DNA of 9,409 bases, from positions 1 to 9,409 of the forward strand of contig JAKASY010000039.1 of assembly GCA_021817625.1 (NCBI GenBank), written 5' to 3'. Shown here one piece after another: positions 1-5,120 of the stretch; positions within the stretch are counted from its first letter, which is position 1; every line of letters starts with the position of its first letter. The notes under the pieces were generated by a model. The model saw only the letters and a list, made by a program, of their open reading frames with translations, did no database searches and had not been told where the DNA came from. The stretch comes from Bacillota bacterium. Lineage in GTDB: Bacteria > Bacillota_E > JAJZYS01 > JAILZS01. The position numbers were made by a program, and so were the translations under genes.

Positions 1-2
1 GG

Positions 3-119
3 GGGCGCGGACTCAGGGAGGGGCCCCGCTCCCTGGTCCCAGGCGCCGCGGGGGCCTGGGCCGAGCAGGCCGCGGCCCTGCTGTACGAGCACGGTGAGGA
101 TCCATCGGAAGAGACGTAG
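3..119 (+). CDS. Possible C-terminal end of an unrecognised gene, cut by the window edge
   Basis: An open frame enters from the left edge and ends at a TAG at 117-119. It encodes about 38 residues that finish in an acidic helix-like tail (AEQAAALLYEHGEDPSEET). Third-position GC is high, as in the real genes of this window, which is the only positive sign of coding. No family is recognised. The frame is the same as that of the reverse-transcriptase relic that follows, so the two could be one decayed gene interrupted by the TAG. The tail DPSEET then AGRS loosely recalls the DPxFSExSxGFRPGRS region of group II intron proteins, but that similarity is too weak to rely on. Confidence 0.25.
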   Translation, partial: GRGLREGPRSLVPGAAGAWAEQAAALLYEHGEDPSEET

Positions 120-345
120 GCAGGCCGGTCGACCGGCGCGACGGTGCAGGCGCCCACCCGGCCCGGCGCTGCATCACGGCGGCCGGGCCGCAGGGTCGTG
201 GACATCGACCTGGCGGACTTGTTCAACCGGGCCAACCGCGACATCCGCGTGGCCCGCGTGGCGCACAAGGTGTACGACAAGCGGGTACTGCGGCTGAGCA
301 GGTGCTGGTCGGCGCCGACGCGGTGACAGTGTCCAGCACGCGATC
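120..345 (+). pseudogene. Decayed group II intron reverse transcriptase (LtrA-like) fragment
   Basis: The frame beginning at 120 reads AGRSTGATVQAPTR and then VVDIDLADLFNRANRDI followed by VARVAHKVYDKRVLRL. This matches the order GRSxHxAV, VVDIDLxxFFDxVNHD and xRxAxxxxDKRxLxLI seen in the RT domain of group II intron-encoded maturases. The match includes RT motif A, which carries a catalytic aspartate. The segment between the two blocks is shorter and poorer than usual, FFD has become LFN and NHD has become NRD. After about 300 the similarity continues weakly in another frame (QVLVGADAVTV), which suggests a frameshift. The thumb, YADD motif, maturase and HNH regions are absent. It is therefore a relic and not a functional enzyme. 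The family assignment rests on recalled motifs. Confidence 0.6.
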
Positions 346-549
346 CCTGCCCGCGCCGGCCCGAGGCTCGCGTGGTGACCGTCGTTGGGGTGTTGCCTCG
401 GGGTGCGGCGTACAGGCGGCGGTAGGCCAATGGTGACAAGAAAACCGGGGAACCAGGCGTTGCTCCTCCAACTCTTCGGGCTCGAGTAGGTCCGTTATCC
501 CGAGGATGCGGGTGCGAGATCCGCACGCTGCCTGCTCCGGCCGGCAATT

Positions 550-573
550 CGAACTTCTAGCCGTACAAGTTCG
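550..573. repeat. Inverted repeat, 7-bp arms
   Basis: CGAACTT at 550-556 and AAGTTCG at 567-573 are perfect inverted arms around the 10-nt loop CTAGCCGTAC. No T-run follows, so it is not an obvious terminator. It lies in otherwise gene-free sequence after the reverse-transcriptase relic. It could be a fragment of intron RNA structure or a chance hairpin. Confidence 0.35.
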
Positions 574-841
574 GTGAACAGGTGTGGCTCCTCTGCTCGC
601 CGGAACGTGCATCGGTCCCATGAAGGCCCTACCCGCGGCGACGCGGGCGGGTGACCGGAAGCAGGAGGCGGGAGTCCAAGAACCGCTCCGGCACGCCCGC
701 GCCAATGCCGGACCCTGAGACCGAAGGGAAGGCCATGAGGCCGAACCGGAGCAAGCGCCCCCTCGCCATGCAGGACGAGGCGCACCTCAACCGCGCCCGG
801 CCCCTCGGGCGCAAGCAGCACCTTGCGGTGCATCCGATCGG

Positions 842-863
842 GGCCCTGCTTTGTAGCGGGGCC
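842..863 (+). terminator. Hairpin with a 9-bp stem, weak terminator candidate
   Basis: GGCCCTGCT (842-850) pairs with AGCGGGGCC (855-863), with one G-T wobble, around the tetraloop TTGT. The + strand downstream is only mildly T-rich (TCGGTCTGTTTGT). No gene clearly ends just before it, so its role is uncertain. Confidence 0.25.
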
Positions 864-1060
864 TCGGTCTGTTTGTGGGCGTCGTCACCGGGCTCAAGGG
901 CCGTGGCTCGGCGTGGTGTCGGACGGTCGGAGTACGGTCGGGGCGAGTCTTCGTCGCCTGGAGCGAATCGCCCTGGCGCGCTCCGTGCCCGTGCTTCCCG
1001 ACCCCTGCTTACCGAATGCGTGCAACTGTTCAGCCTCGGACCATAGCCACCTGCTGCTCT

Positions 1061-1249
1061 TTAGCCCGGGATGCTCGACCGGAACGTGAGGATCGTGACG
1101 ACCAGGGTGGCGATGACGATGAACGCGCCGGTGCCCATCATGCCCATCTTCTGCTTGCCGCTGAACGCGAGGCTCGCGGCGCACATCGCCGCGCCGATGA
1201 TCAGGAGGCTGTCCTCGAACTCCTGGGCGAGCGGGATGAACTGTCCCAT
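1061..1249 (-). CDS. Small two-helix membrane protein, loosely VirB2/TrbC-like in topology
   Basis: A 62-residue protein. The ATG at 1249 is chosen because GGAGGAG (1255-1261) sits 5 nt upstream and the frame is read from a good promoter. A short amphipathic start (MGQFIPLAQEFED) is followed by a hydrophobic helix at about residues 14-30, a glycine- and lysine-containing turn (SGKQKMGMMG, 30-39) and a second helix at about 40-56, ending RSSIPG. The size and helix-turn-helix hairpin recall mature VirB2/TrbC pilins or other tiny membrane subunits. There is no cleavable signal peptide and no secretion gene nearby, so that comparison is only topological. It is transcribed divergently from the small gene at 1366. 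Its function is unknown. Confidence 0.68.
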   Translation of the reverse strand: MGQFIPLAQEFEDSLLIIGAAMCAASLAFSGKQKMGMMGTGAFIVIATLVVTILTFRSSIPG

Positions 1250-1286
1250 GGCATCTCCTCCGCGGCGTCGGGGCGCACCAGAGCCG

Positions 1287-1315
1287 TTGCGGCGCGGGCC
1301 CGTTGGCTCTAGGGT
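1287..1315 (+). promoter_or_regulatory. Possible promoter for the gene at 1366
   Basis: TTGCGG (1287-1292), a 17-nt spacer and TAGGGT (1310-1315) form a plausible but weak promoter on the plus strand. Its -10 box overlaps the -10 of the opposing minus-strand promoter, so the two would compete. Confidence 0.35.
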
Positions 1316-1319
1316 AGAG
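1307..1319. promoter_or_regulatory. Dyad over the divergent -10 boxes, possible operator
   Basis: CTCTA-GGG-TAGAG is a perfect 5-bp inverted repeat around three bases. It covers the -10 elements of both divergent promoters, where a repressor could control both genes. It is short and could be chance. Confidence 0.25.
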
Positions 1320-1339
1320 GCGGGGGATGGGCGTGTCAA
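1311..1339 (-). promoter_or_regulatory. Promoter for the small membrane protein gene
   Basis: Read on the minus strand, TTGACA (1334-1339) is followed after 17 nt by TACCCT (1311-1316). The -35 box is a perfect consensus and the -10 keeps the key T, A and final T. Transcription would begin near 1304 and leave a 5' leader of about 55 nt. Confidence 0.5.
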
Positions 1340-1365
1340 CGCGGCCGTCCCTCGGGGAGGCGGTC

Positions 1366-1623
1366 ATGGCGGTCACGACGGGCGAGGCGAGGCCGCTCGG
1401 GTCGATGCTGGAGCGGTTCGGGGCCTTCCATCACATGGATGAGGGCGACCTTGCGGGGTTTCTCGGGCTGGGCGTCGACAAGCTCCCCCTCTTGCGGGAG
1501 GAGATCCTGCCCGAGGAGCGCGCGCCGGAGTTCGCGAGCGAGGTCGAGCGAATCGCGGCCCGCACGGGCGCGAGCGCGGCGCGACTCATGCAGCTCGCAC
1601 GCATCGTCAAGCTTCTCCGCTAG
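1366..1623 (+). CDS. Small helical protein of unknown function
   Basis: An 85-residue protein. The ATG at 1366 is preferred because GGGGAGG (1354-1360) lies 5 nt upstream. An in-frame ATG at 1327 would add 13 residues but has no clear ribosome site. The protein is soluble, charged and predicted mostly helical. Two parts stand out: MDEGDLAGFLGLGVDKLPLL (24-43) and the stretch ERIAARTGASAARLMQLARI (61-80). The second recalls the helical cores of small DNA-binding-like proteins found in actinobacteria and related high-GC bacteria, but no conserved functional motif can be named. It contains no cysteine or metal-binding motif. It is divergent from the two-helix membrane protein and might regulate it, which is inference from layout only. 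Confidence 0.62.
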   Translation: MAVTTGEARPLGSMLERFGAFHHMDEGDLAGFLGLGVDKLPLLREEILPEERAPEFASEVERIAARTGASAARLMQLARIVKLLR

Positions 1624-1650
1624 ATCGACAACTTCTGTCAACGTCTAAGG

Positions 1651-1679
1651 TTGGCGTTGCCCGGGCGCCGTGGTATAGT
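1651..1679 (+). promoter_or_regulatory. Promoter of the DUF948-like/YtxH operon
   Basis: TTGGCG (1651-1656), an exact 17-nt spacer and TATAGT (1674-1679) make a good vegetative-type promoter. It begins 27 nt after the preceding stop codon, so the following operon is independently transcribed, starting near 1686. Confidence 0.65.
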
Positions 1680-1711
1680 GTGCTCGGCCAACTGCGCGAG
1701 AGGTGGAGCCG

Positions 1712-2146
1712 ATGCACGAGGCCGAGGCGATCGCGACGTTCGTCCTGACCGCTGCGCTCGCGCTGCTGACGGTCGTCGCGCTCGTCCTCCTCGCGGTCGT
1801 CGCCGTCGTATCCGTGCGGGTGGCCGGCGCGATAGAGGCGGCCGCGCGTGACGGCGCCCGCGCCATGCACGCCGCGGCGCAGACCGCCCAGTCGGTGGCC
1901 CGCATGACGCGACGGGCCGAGCGGGGGGTGCGGCGCCTCGGGCGCGGGCTGGCGCGCTTCACGCATCTGGAGCGGCTGCTCGGCGGACGCGGCGCGAGCG
2001 TCGTGATGGCCGTCCTGGCTGGCCTGGAGAGCGCTGGCGTGGCGGTCGAGGCGTTCAAGGCGGTGCGGCGGGACCAGGCGGCCAAAGACGAGGCGCACGA
2101 GGCGGGGACAGGAAGCGGAGAGGGGGGTACGGCGCATGTCGGATGA
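1712..2146 (+). CDS. DUF948-like membrane-anchored protein
   Basis: A 144-residue protein. The ATG at 1712 is chosen because GAGGTG lies about 6 nt before it. A GTG at 1703 would add three residues but overlaps that ribosome site. A long hydrophobic helix at about residues 8-37 anchors the N-terminus. It is followed by an alanine- and arginine-rich helical region (38-125) with coiled-coil character, then a flexible glycine/glutamate tail. This single N-terminal anchor plus amphipathic helix is the layout of DUF948 proteins, which often sit beside YtxH-family genes in Bacillota. The similarity is mainly in layout and context. The last 11 nt overlap the next gene, indicating translational coupling. 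A structural or stress-related role at the cytoplasmic membrane is likely but not shown. Confidence 0.68.
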   Translation: MHEAEAIATFVLTAALALLTVVALVLLAVVAVVSVRVAGAIEAAARDGARAMHAAAQTAQSVARMTRRAERGVRRLGRGLARFTHLERLLGGRGASVVMAVLAGLESAGVAVEAFKAVRRDQAAKDEAHEAGTGSGEGGTAHVG

Positions 2147-2567
2147 GGGTCAAGAGCGCAATCGCGCACTGGTGACGGGCCTGCTCATTGGCGGCCTTGC
2201 AGGGATTCTCGTTGGCATCCTTCTCGCGCCCCAGGAGGGCGAGCGCACAAGGAAGGTGCTCAAGGATCGCGTGGGCGAGCTGGCGACCGCAGGCGCGGCC
2301 ATCGGCGGACTCTTGGCCGACGTCGCGACCGATGCGGCCGGCACCGTGGCGGGCCAGGTCTCGGGCGCGGCCGACCGCGTGCGCGGCGCGGTCGGCGAGG
2401 AGGGCAGCGTGCGCCGTGTCGTCGCCATGGGCAAGGAGACGGCGACACGCGAGCTCGAGCGCCTGTCCGGCACCTACCGGGCGATCTCCCGCGACCGTCG
2501 CTCCGCGGCGCCCGAGACGGCGGCCGGCGGCGAGACGGATGGCGACCCGTCGCCCGTGACGGAATAG
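2136..2567 (+). CDS. YtxH-family envelope/stress protein
   Basis: A 143-residue protein starting at the ATG at 2136, with a purine-rich GGAGAGGGGGG a few bases upstream. Residues 14-40 (GLLIGGLAGILVGILLAPQE, then GERTRK) are a clear YtxH signature: a glycine-rich membrane helix followed by APxxGxxxRK. A second, alanine- and glycine-rich amphipathic segment (50-88) and a polar C-terminal tail follow. YtxH proteins are small membrane proteins linked to general stress in Bacillus, with unknown biochemical function. The length is somewhat above the usual 100-140. The gene overlaps the DUF948-like gene by 11 nt and is followed by a hairpin terminator, so the two form a complete bicistronic operon. 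Confidence 0.82.
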   Translation: MSDEGQERNRALVTGLLIGGLAGILVGILLAPQEGERTRKVLKDRVGELATAGAAIGGLLADVATDAAGTVAGQVSGAADRVRGAVGEEGSVRRVVAMGKETATRELERLSGTYRAISRDRRSAAPETAAGGETDGDPSPVTE

Positions 2568-2585
2568 CCGCCGCGGCCCACACGG

Positions 2586-2614
2586 AGGGCGCCCGCCCGG
2601 GTGGTAGGCGCCCT
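2586..2614 (+). terminator. Terminator of the DUF948-like/YtxH operon
   Basis: AGGGCGCC (2586-2593) and GGCGCCCT (2607-2614) form a perfect 8-bp stem around a 13-nt loop, 18 nt after the YtxH stop. The T-run is only two further T residues (2615-2616), which is weak for an intrinsic terminator but common in GC-rich genomes. Confidence 0.55.
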
Positions 2615-2701
2615 TTGGCGTGCCGGGACGTGGGTGACGGGCAACTGGGGCGTGCGAGCCTACCCGCGACGCTGCCAGGTGGGGCCGGCGTCGCCGGGCG
2701 C

Positions 2702-2732
2702 AGGGTCCGACCGGCGGGCGCGGGCCGACCCT
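2702..2732 (-). terminator. Inverted repeat after the rhodanese operon, possible terminator
   Basis: AGGGTC (2702-2707) and GACCCT (2727-2732) are inverted arms about 15 nt past the last stop of the minus-strand operon, with a GC-rich, partly self-complementary centre. No T-run follows on the minus strand, so it is only a candidate terminator. Confidence 0.3.
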
Positions 2733-2746
2733 CGCGCGCGCAAGGC

Positions 2747-3100
2747 CTAGCGCCTAACCGGTCCGTCGTGGGCGACGGGACCGTGCCAGCGCAGCATGCC
2801 GCCGGCCATGTTCCTCACGTTGCCGAAGCCCGCGCGCAGCAGGATCCGCTGGGCCTCTGCGCTGCGCGCTCCGCTGCGGCAGACGACGATGTACTCCGCT
2901 TCCCGCTCCAGACGCGCGATCTCCTCGACCAGGCGGTGAAGCGGCAGGTGGACGGCGCCCGGAACGTGGCCCTCGCGCACGAACTCGGCGGCCGTGCGCA
3001 CGTCCAGGATGGTCGGGCGGTTCCCCTGGCTTAGGTGGTCGCGCAGGTCTGCGGCGGAAATTGTCGCCGGGCGCGAGTCCCGGGGCTCGAACAGCCTCAA
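2747..3100 (-). CDS. Single-domain rhodanese sulfurtransferase
   Basis: A 117-residue protein. The start is taken as TTG at 3100 because GAGGAGGG lies 6 nt upstream and the rhodanese fold begins directly after it (TISAADL). Upstream in-frame sequence would run back into the preceding gene without a better site. Features in order: ILDVRTAAEFVREGHVPGAV (31-50), the typical rhodanese entry; the active-site loop CRSGARS with the persulfide-carrying Cys74 and Arg79; and the closing block VRNMAGGMLRW (95-105). Rhodaneses of this type move sulfane sulfur between thiols, thiosulfate or other acceptors in the cytoplasm. It lies 41 nt after the tandem rhodanese and is probably the last gene of the operon. 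Its exact sulfur acceptor cannot be read from the sequence. Confidence 0.9.
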   Translation of the reverse strand: MRLFEPRDSRPATISAADLRDHLSQGNRPTILDVRTAAEFVREGHVPGAVHLPLHRLVEEIARLEREAEYIVVCRSGARSAEAQRILLRAGFGNVRNMAGGMLRWHGPVAHDGPVRR

Positions 3101-3141
3101 CGATGGCCCTCCTCGGTGTTGTGTGTGCTGGCCGCCTGCGC

Positions 3142-3756
3142 CTAGCGGACGGCCTCGGTCGGGTGCCCCGCGCCCAGCCACAGCGCCATGCCGCCAACCA
3201 CGTTGGCGACCTTGAAGCCGCGCTCGGCAAGCCAGGCGGAGACGGCAACGCTGCGGTTGCCGCTGGCGCAGATGACCGCGTACGGCGTGGCCCGGTCGAG
3301 CTCCGACAGCCGCCCCGTGAGCTCGCTGAGCGGCATCAGCGTTGCGCCCGACACGACGCCCGAACGCCACTCGTAGGGCTCGCGCACGTCGAGAACCTGC
3401 CAGTGCTCGAGCCCCTCGCGCAGCGCGTCCGGCGTGAGGTCCGCCACCTCGACCACCGGCAGGCCAGCGGCGCGCCAGCCCTCCACGCCTTGGCCATACT
3501 CACCGTCAACCCGAAAGCCGGCGGCGGTGAGCGCGGCCGCGGCGGCAGTGGCTATGGTCTCGTGCTGGGCCACGACGGCGATCGGGCGGTCCCAGCCGGC
3601 GAGCGCCTGGCGCGCCATGGCGTCGTAGCCCTGGCGCCGGAAGGGAAGGTTGTAGGCGCCCGCCGCGTGGCCCTGGGAGAACGCATGCGCGTCCTGGGTG
3701 TCGATGATCAGGAGCTCGCGCCGGGCGGCGCGGGCCGCGATCTCGTGCGCGGTCAT
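3142..3756 (-). CDS. Tandem rhodanese, inactive plus active domain (C-terminal half of a split CstB-like protein)
   Basis: A 204-residue protein with two rhodanese domains. Domain 1 (about 1-100) has the fold signals LLIIDTQDAHAFSQGHAAGA and GVEGWRAAGLPV, but its loop reads VVAQHETIA, with alanine (Ala63) where the catalytic cysteine should be, so it is a pseudo-rhodanese. Domain 2 (about 106-200) has VLDVREPYEW and a complete CASGNRS loop with Cys163 and Arg168, so it should carry a persulfide. In Staphylococcus aureus CstB, an MBL dioxygenase is followed by a pseudo-rhodanese and an active rhodanese in one chain. Here the same order is split between two genes that overlap by ATGA. Only a weak GGTGGG precedes the ATG, which suggests translation coupled to the upstream MBL gene. 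It probably works with that enzyme in turning persulfide into thiosulfate. Confidence 0.88.
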   Translation of the reverse strand: MTAHEIAARAARRELLIIDTQDAHAFSQGHAAGAYNLPFRRQGYDAMARQALAGWDRPIAVVAQHETIATAAAAALTAAGFRVDGEYGQGVEGWRAAGLPVVEVADLTPDALREGLEHWQVLDVREPYEWRSGVVSGATLMPLSELTGRLSELDRATPYAVICASGNRSVAVSAWLAERGFKVANVVGGMALWLGAGHPTEAVR

Positions 3757-4586
3757 GATCCCACCGCCCCGCGAAGCATCGCCTCAAGCGCCATGGGCGC
3801 GGCGAACGGGCGGTCGCCAGCCGCCGCGGCGGTCGTGGCCTCACCAAGGTTGCGGCGTCGAAGCGCGGCAGCGTCCGCGGGCGGCGGCTTGCGAAGAGCC
3901 AGGACCCGCTCCACGAATGCGTCGCGCGGCGCGATCTGCAGGAGATGGTTGTGGCGGCGCTCGAAGCCGATCGTCGAGCTGGCCTTTCGGCTGAGGAACA
4001 GGCCGCCGCAGCTGGACCCGCCAAAGTGCGCGGGGTAGATCTCCACCGTGTCGGGCAGGGTCAGGAACTTGTCGTGGAGCGTGCCGAAGAGGACCCGCGC
4101 CGCGGCGCGGGCGCCCGCCTCGTCGTCGGCCGCGAGGTCGGGGCGGCCGACGTCGCCGACGAACAGGGCGTCGCCGGTGAGCACTGCCCACGGCTCCGGA
4201 CCGCGCGCCCTGTCGGTGACGACCAGGGAGATGCTGTCCGGCGTGTGGCCGGGTGTCTCGAGGACGAGCGCGTCGAGCTGGCCGAGGGCGAGCCGGTCGC
4301 CGTTGTGGAGAGCCTGAAACGGAAAGGCGGCGGGCGCGGCGTGGTGCAGGCCGACGGGAATCGAAAGCACGCGGGCGAGAGCCGCGGCGGCCGAGCGGTG
4401 GTCGGCGTGGACGTGGCTGTCGACCACAAGGCGTGCCTTGAGGCCCGCTTCGGCGAGCGCCAGCACGTATGCGTCCAGGCCAAGGCTGTCTAGCGGGTCG
4501 ACGACCAAGGCCTCGCCGCTCGTCTCGTCGCCAACGATGTACGACGCGCAGCCGCCTTCCGGGTCTGTCAAGGGCAGAAGGACCAC
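3753..4586 (-). CDS. MBL-fold persulfide dioxygenase-like protein (CstB/ETHE1 type, N-terminal half)
   Basis: A 277-residue protein. The GTG at 4586 is chosen because AAGGAGGT (4594-4601) lies 7 nt upstream and the promoter and operator lie further upstream. A longer open frame exists but would read through them. Motifs: SHVHADH (57-63), the metallo-beta-lactamase HxHxDH; TPGHT with His114; and TGDALFVGDVGRPDL with Asp139. His58, His114 and Asp139 match the three iron ligands of persulfide dioxygenases, and the 56-residue gap between the histidines equals that in human ETHE1 (79 and 135). YPAHFGGSSCGG (184-195) and TIGFERRHN (205-213) are typical of the CstB-like branch. The expected reaction is O2-dependent oxidation of low-molecular-weight persulfides to sulfite in the cytoplasm. 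Fused rhodanese domains are missing here but are encoded next door, with a 4-nt overlap. A plain MBL hydrolase is unlikely given these motifs and neighbours. Confidence 0.88.
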   Translation of the reverse strand: MVLLPLTDPEGGCASYIVGDETSGEALVVDPLDSLGLDAYVLALAEAGLKARLVVDSHVHADHRSAAAALARVLSIPVGLHHAAPAAFPFQALHNGDRLALGQLDALVLETPGHTPDSISLVVTDRARGPEPWAVLTGDALFVGDVGRPDLAADDEAGARAAARVLFGTLHDKFLTLPDTVEIYPAHFGGSSCGGLFLSRKASSTIGFERRHNHLLQIAPRDAFVERVLALRKPPPADAAALRRRNLGEATTAAAAGDRPFAAPMALEAMLRGAVGS

Positions 4587-4616
4587 GTTCGGGACCTCCT
4601 TCCGGATCGCGGTGGG

Positions 4617-4644
4617 TTGCGACTGATACCCTACAGGGTATAAT
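4617..4644 (+). promoter_or_regulatory. Plus-strand promoter overlapping operator copy 1
   Basis: TTGCGA (4617-4622), a 16-nt spacer and a perfect TATAAT (4639-4644) point toward the exporter gene. The operator fills its spacer and part of the -10, so the same repressor would shut both directions. The transcript would start near 4651, about 470 nt before the exporter start. Confidence 0.45.
4626..4641. promoter_or_regulatory. CsoR/CstR-family-like operator, copy 1
   Basis: ATACCC-TACA-GGGTAT is a perfect 6-bp inverted repeat around four bases. Read toward the MBL gene it is ATACCC-TGTA-GGGTAT. CsoR-family repressors, and persulfide-sensing CstR in particular, bind sites of the form TACCC-N4-GGGTA. 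The sulfur genes on both sides favour CstR over the copper or formaldehyde branches. It overlaps the minus-strand promoter and also a plus-strand promoter. No regulator gene lies in the window. Confidence 0.65.
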
Positions 4645-4657
4645 CTCGACACGTCAA
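4628..4657 (-). promoter_or_regulatory. Promoter of the MBL-rhodanese operon
   Basis: On the minus strand, TTGACG (4652-4657) is followed after 18 nt by TAGGGT (4628-4633). The inverted repeat at 4626-4641 covers the -10 box and the downstream part of the spacer, so a bound repressor would block RNA polymerase directly. Transcription would start about 35 nt before the GTG. Confidence 0.55.
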
Positions 4658-4690
4658 GTGGGTGCGATCGTGCGATGGGAGGTGTGAGCC

Positions 4691-4801
4691 TTGGTCGTGG
4701 CACACAGCGTGACGGTGCGCGGCCGTCCACGCTTCGGCCAGCCCAGGCGCGACGCAGCGCCTGGCGAAGCGCGGCACGGGGGAGGCGGGCCAAGCCGGTG
4801 A
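4691..4801 (+). CDS. Possible 36-codon leader ORF in the divergent region
   Basis: A TTG at 4691 is preceded by GGGAGGTG (4677-4684) with 6-nt spacing, and the frame stays open for 36 codons to a TGA at 4801. It lies just downstream of the plus-strand TATAAT promoter. The peptide is arginine and glycine rich with no recognisable motif, and the frame is crossed by a strong stem-loop. It may be a chance frame in a non-coding leader, and is recorded only because the ribosome site is good. Confidence 0.15.
   Translation: MVVAHSVTVRGRPRFGQPRRDAAPGEARHGGGGPSR
4730..4771 (+). repeat. Strong stem-loop in the exporter leader
   Basis: CGCTTCG (4730-4736) pairs with CGAAGCG (4765-4771), and CCAGGCGC (4743-4750) pairs with GCGCCTGG (4757-4764). 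This gives 15 bp in two stacked helices with a 6-nt one-sided bulge and a 6-nt loop. There is no T-run after it. It could be a structured leader, a small RNA element or an RNA-stabilising hairpin. No known riboswitch is recognised. Confidence 0.45.
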
Positions 4802-4970
4802 GCGCTGGGCCGGCGCCCACGTGGACGCGGTCGCGTGTCGTGACGGGCATGCGTGGACCGGGGTGACAGACATACGCCCGCCACGAGCCGATAGCGGCGG
4901 CCTTGCGCCTCGTACGTCAGGGTGACACGACGCTCCTCGGCGCCGGCGCAGAACGGCCGGAGTGCATCTT

Positions 4971-4986
4971 ATACCATGTAGGGTAT
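4971..4986. promoter_or_regulatory. CsoR/CstR-family-like operator, copy 2
   Basis: ATACCA-TGTA-GGGTAT is the same repeat as copy 1 with one mismatch in the left arm (5 of 6 bp). Its centre, TGTA, is identical to copy 1 when each is read toward the gene it faces. It lies 134 nt before the exporter ATG. The overlapping TATACC or TAGGGT could serve as a -10 box, but no good -35 is visible. It may act on a local promoter or as a roadblock for the upstream one. Confidence 0.6.
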
Positions 4987-5120
4987 GGGTAGATCGCGCG
5001 CGCTACGCGGACTCCCGATCCGTGCCGCCGCCTGCCACCCGGACCGACGGCGTTCGAGCGGGCATCGCGCGCTCGAGGCGGACGACTTGCCATGCCAAGC
5101 CACGAGAACGGAGGACGGCC

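Larger units (their letters stand above)
346..1060. other. Stretch of about 700 bases without a recognisable gene
   Basis: Several overlapping open frames exist here on both strands, but they are arginine, proline and serine rich, as expected for shadow frames in high-GC DNA. None has a convincing ribosome site together with a family-like protein. The base composition is less extreme around 420-600 than in the flanking genes. The only structures seen are two short hairpins, at 550-573 and 842-863. Lying next to an intron relic, this looks like decayed accessory DNA. No group II intron domain V could be identified. Confidence 0.45.

Noticed and set aside
223..705. 160-codon minus-strand frame at the left end
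   Set aside because: It overlaps the reverse-transcriptase relic, lacks a ribosome site and looks like arginine- and proline-rich noise.
651..1046. 131-codon plus-strand frame in the gene-poor stretch
   Set aside because: It has no convincing start signal and its composition changes along its length without any family-like motif. A short unknown gene cannot be excluded, but the sequence does not support one.
3061..4038. 325-codon plus-strand frame opposite the rhodanese and MBL genes
   Set aside because: It is antisense to two genes with clear catalytic motifs, and its product is low in complexity with no family signs.
4587..4850. Longer N-terminus for the MBL protein (365 residues in total)
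   Set aside because: The extension would translate across the promoter and operator 1, has low-complexity shadow-like sequence, and the GTG at 4586 has an AAGGAGGT ribosome site at ideal spacing.
4861..4927. Direct repeat GGGTGACA at 4861-4868 and 4920-4927
   Set aside because: Two copies of an 8-mer in GC-rich DNA are likely by chance, and they do not line up with any promoter or operator.
4962..5120. Longer N-terminus for the TauE protein
   Set aside because: It would start before operator 2 and adds polar, arginine-rich residues with no membrane character. The ATG at 5121 has GGAGG upstream.
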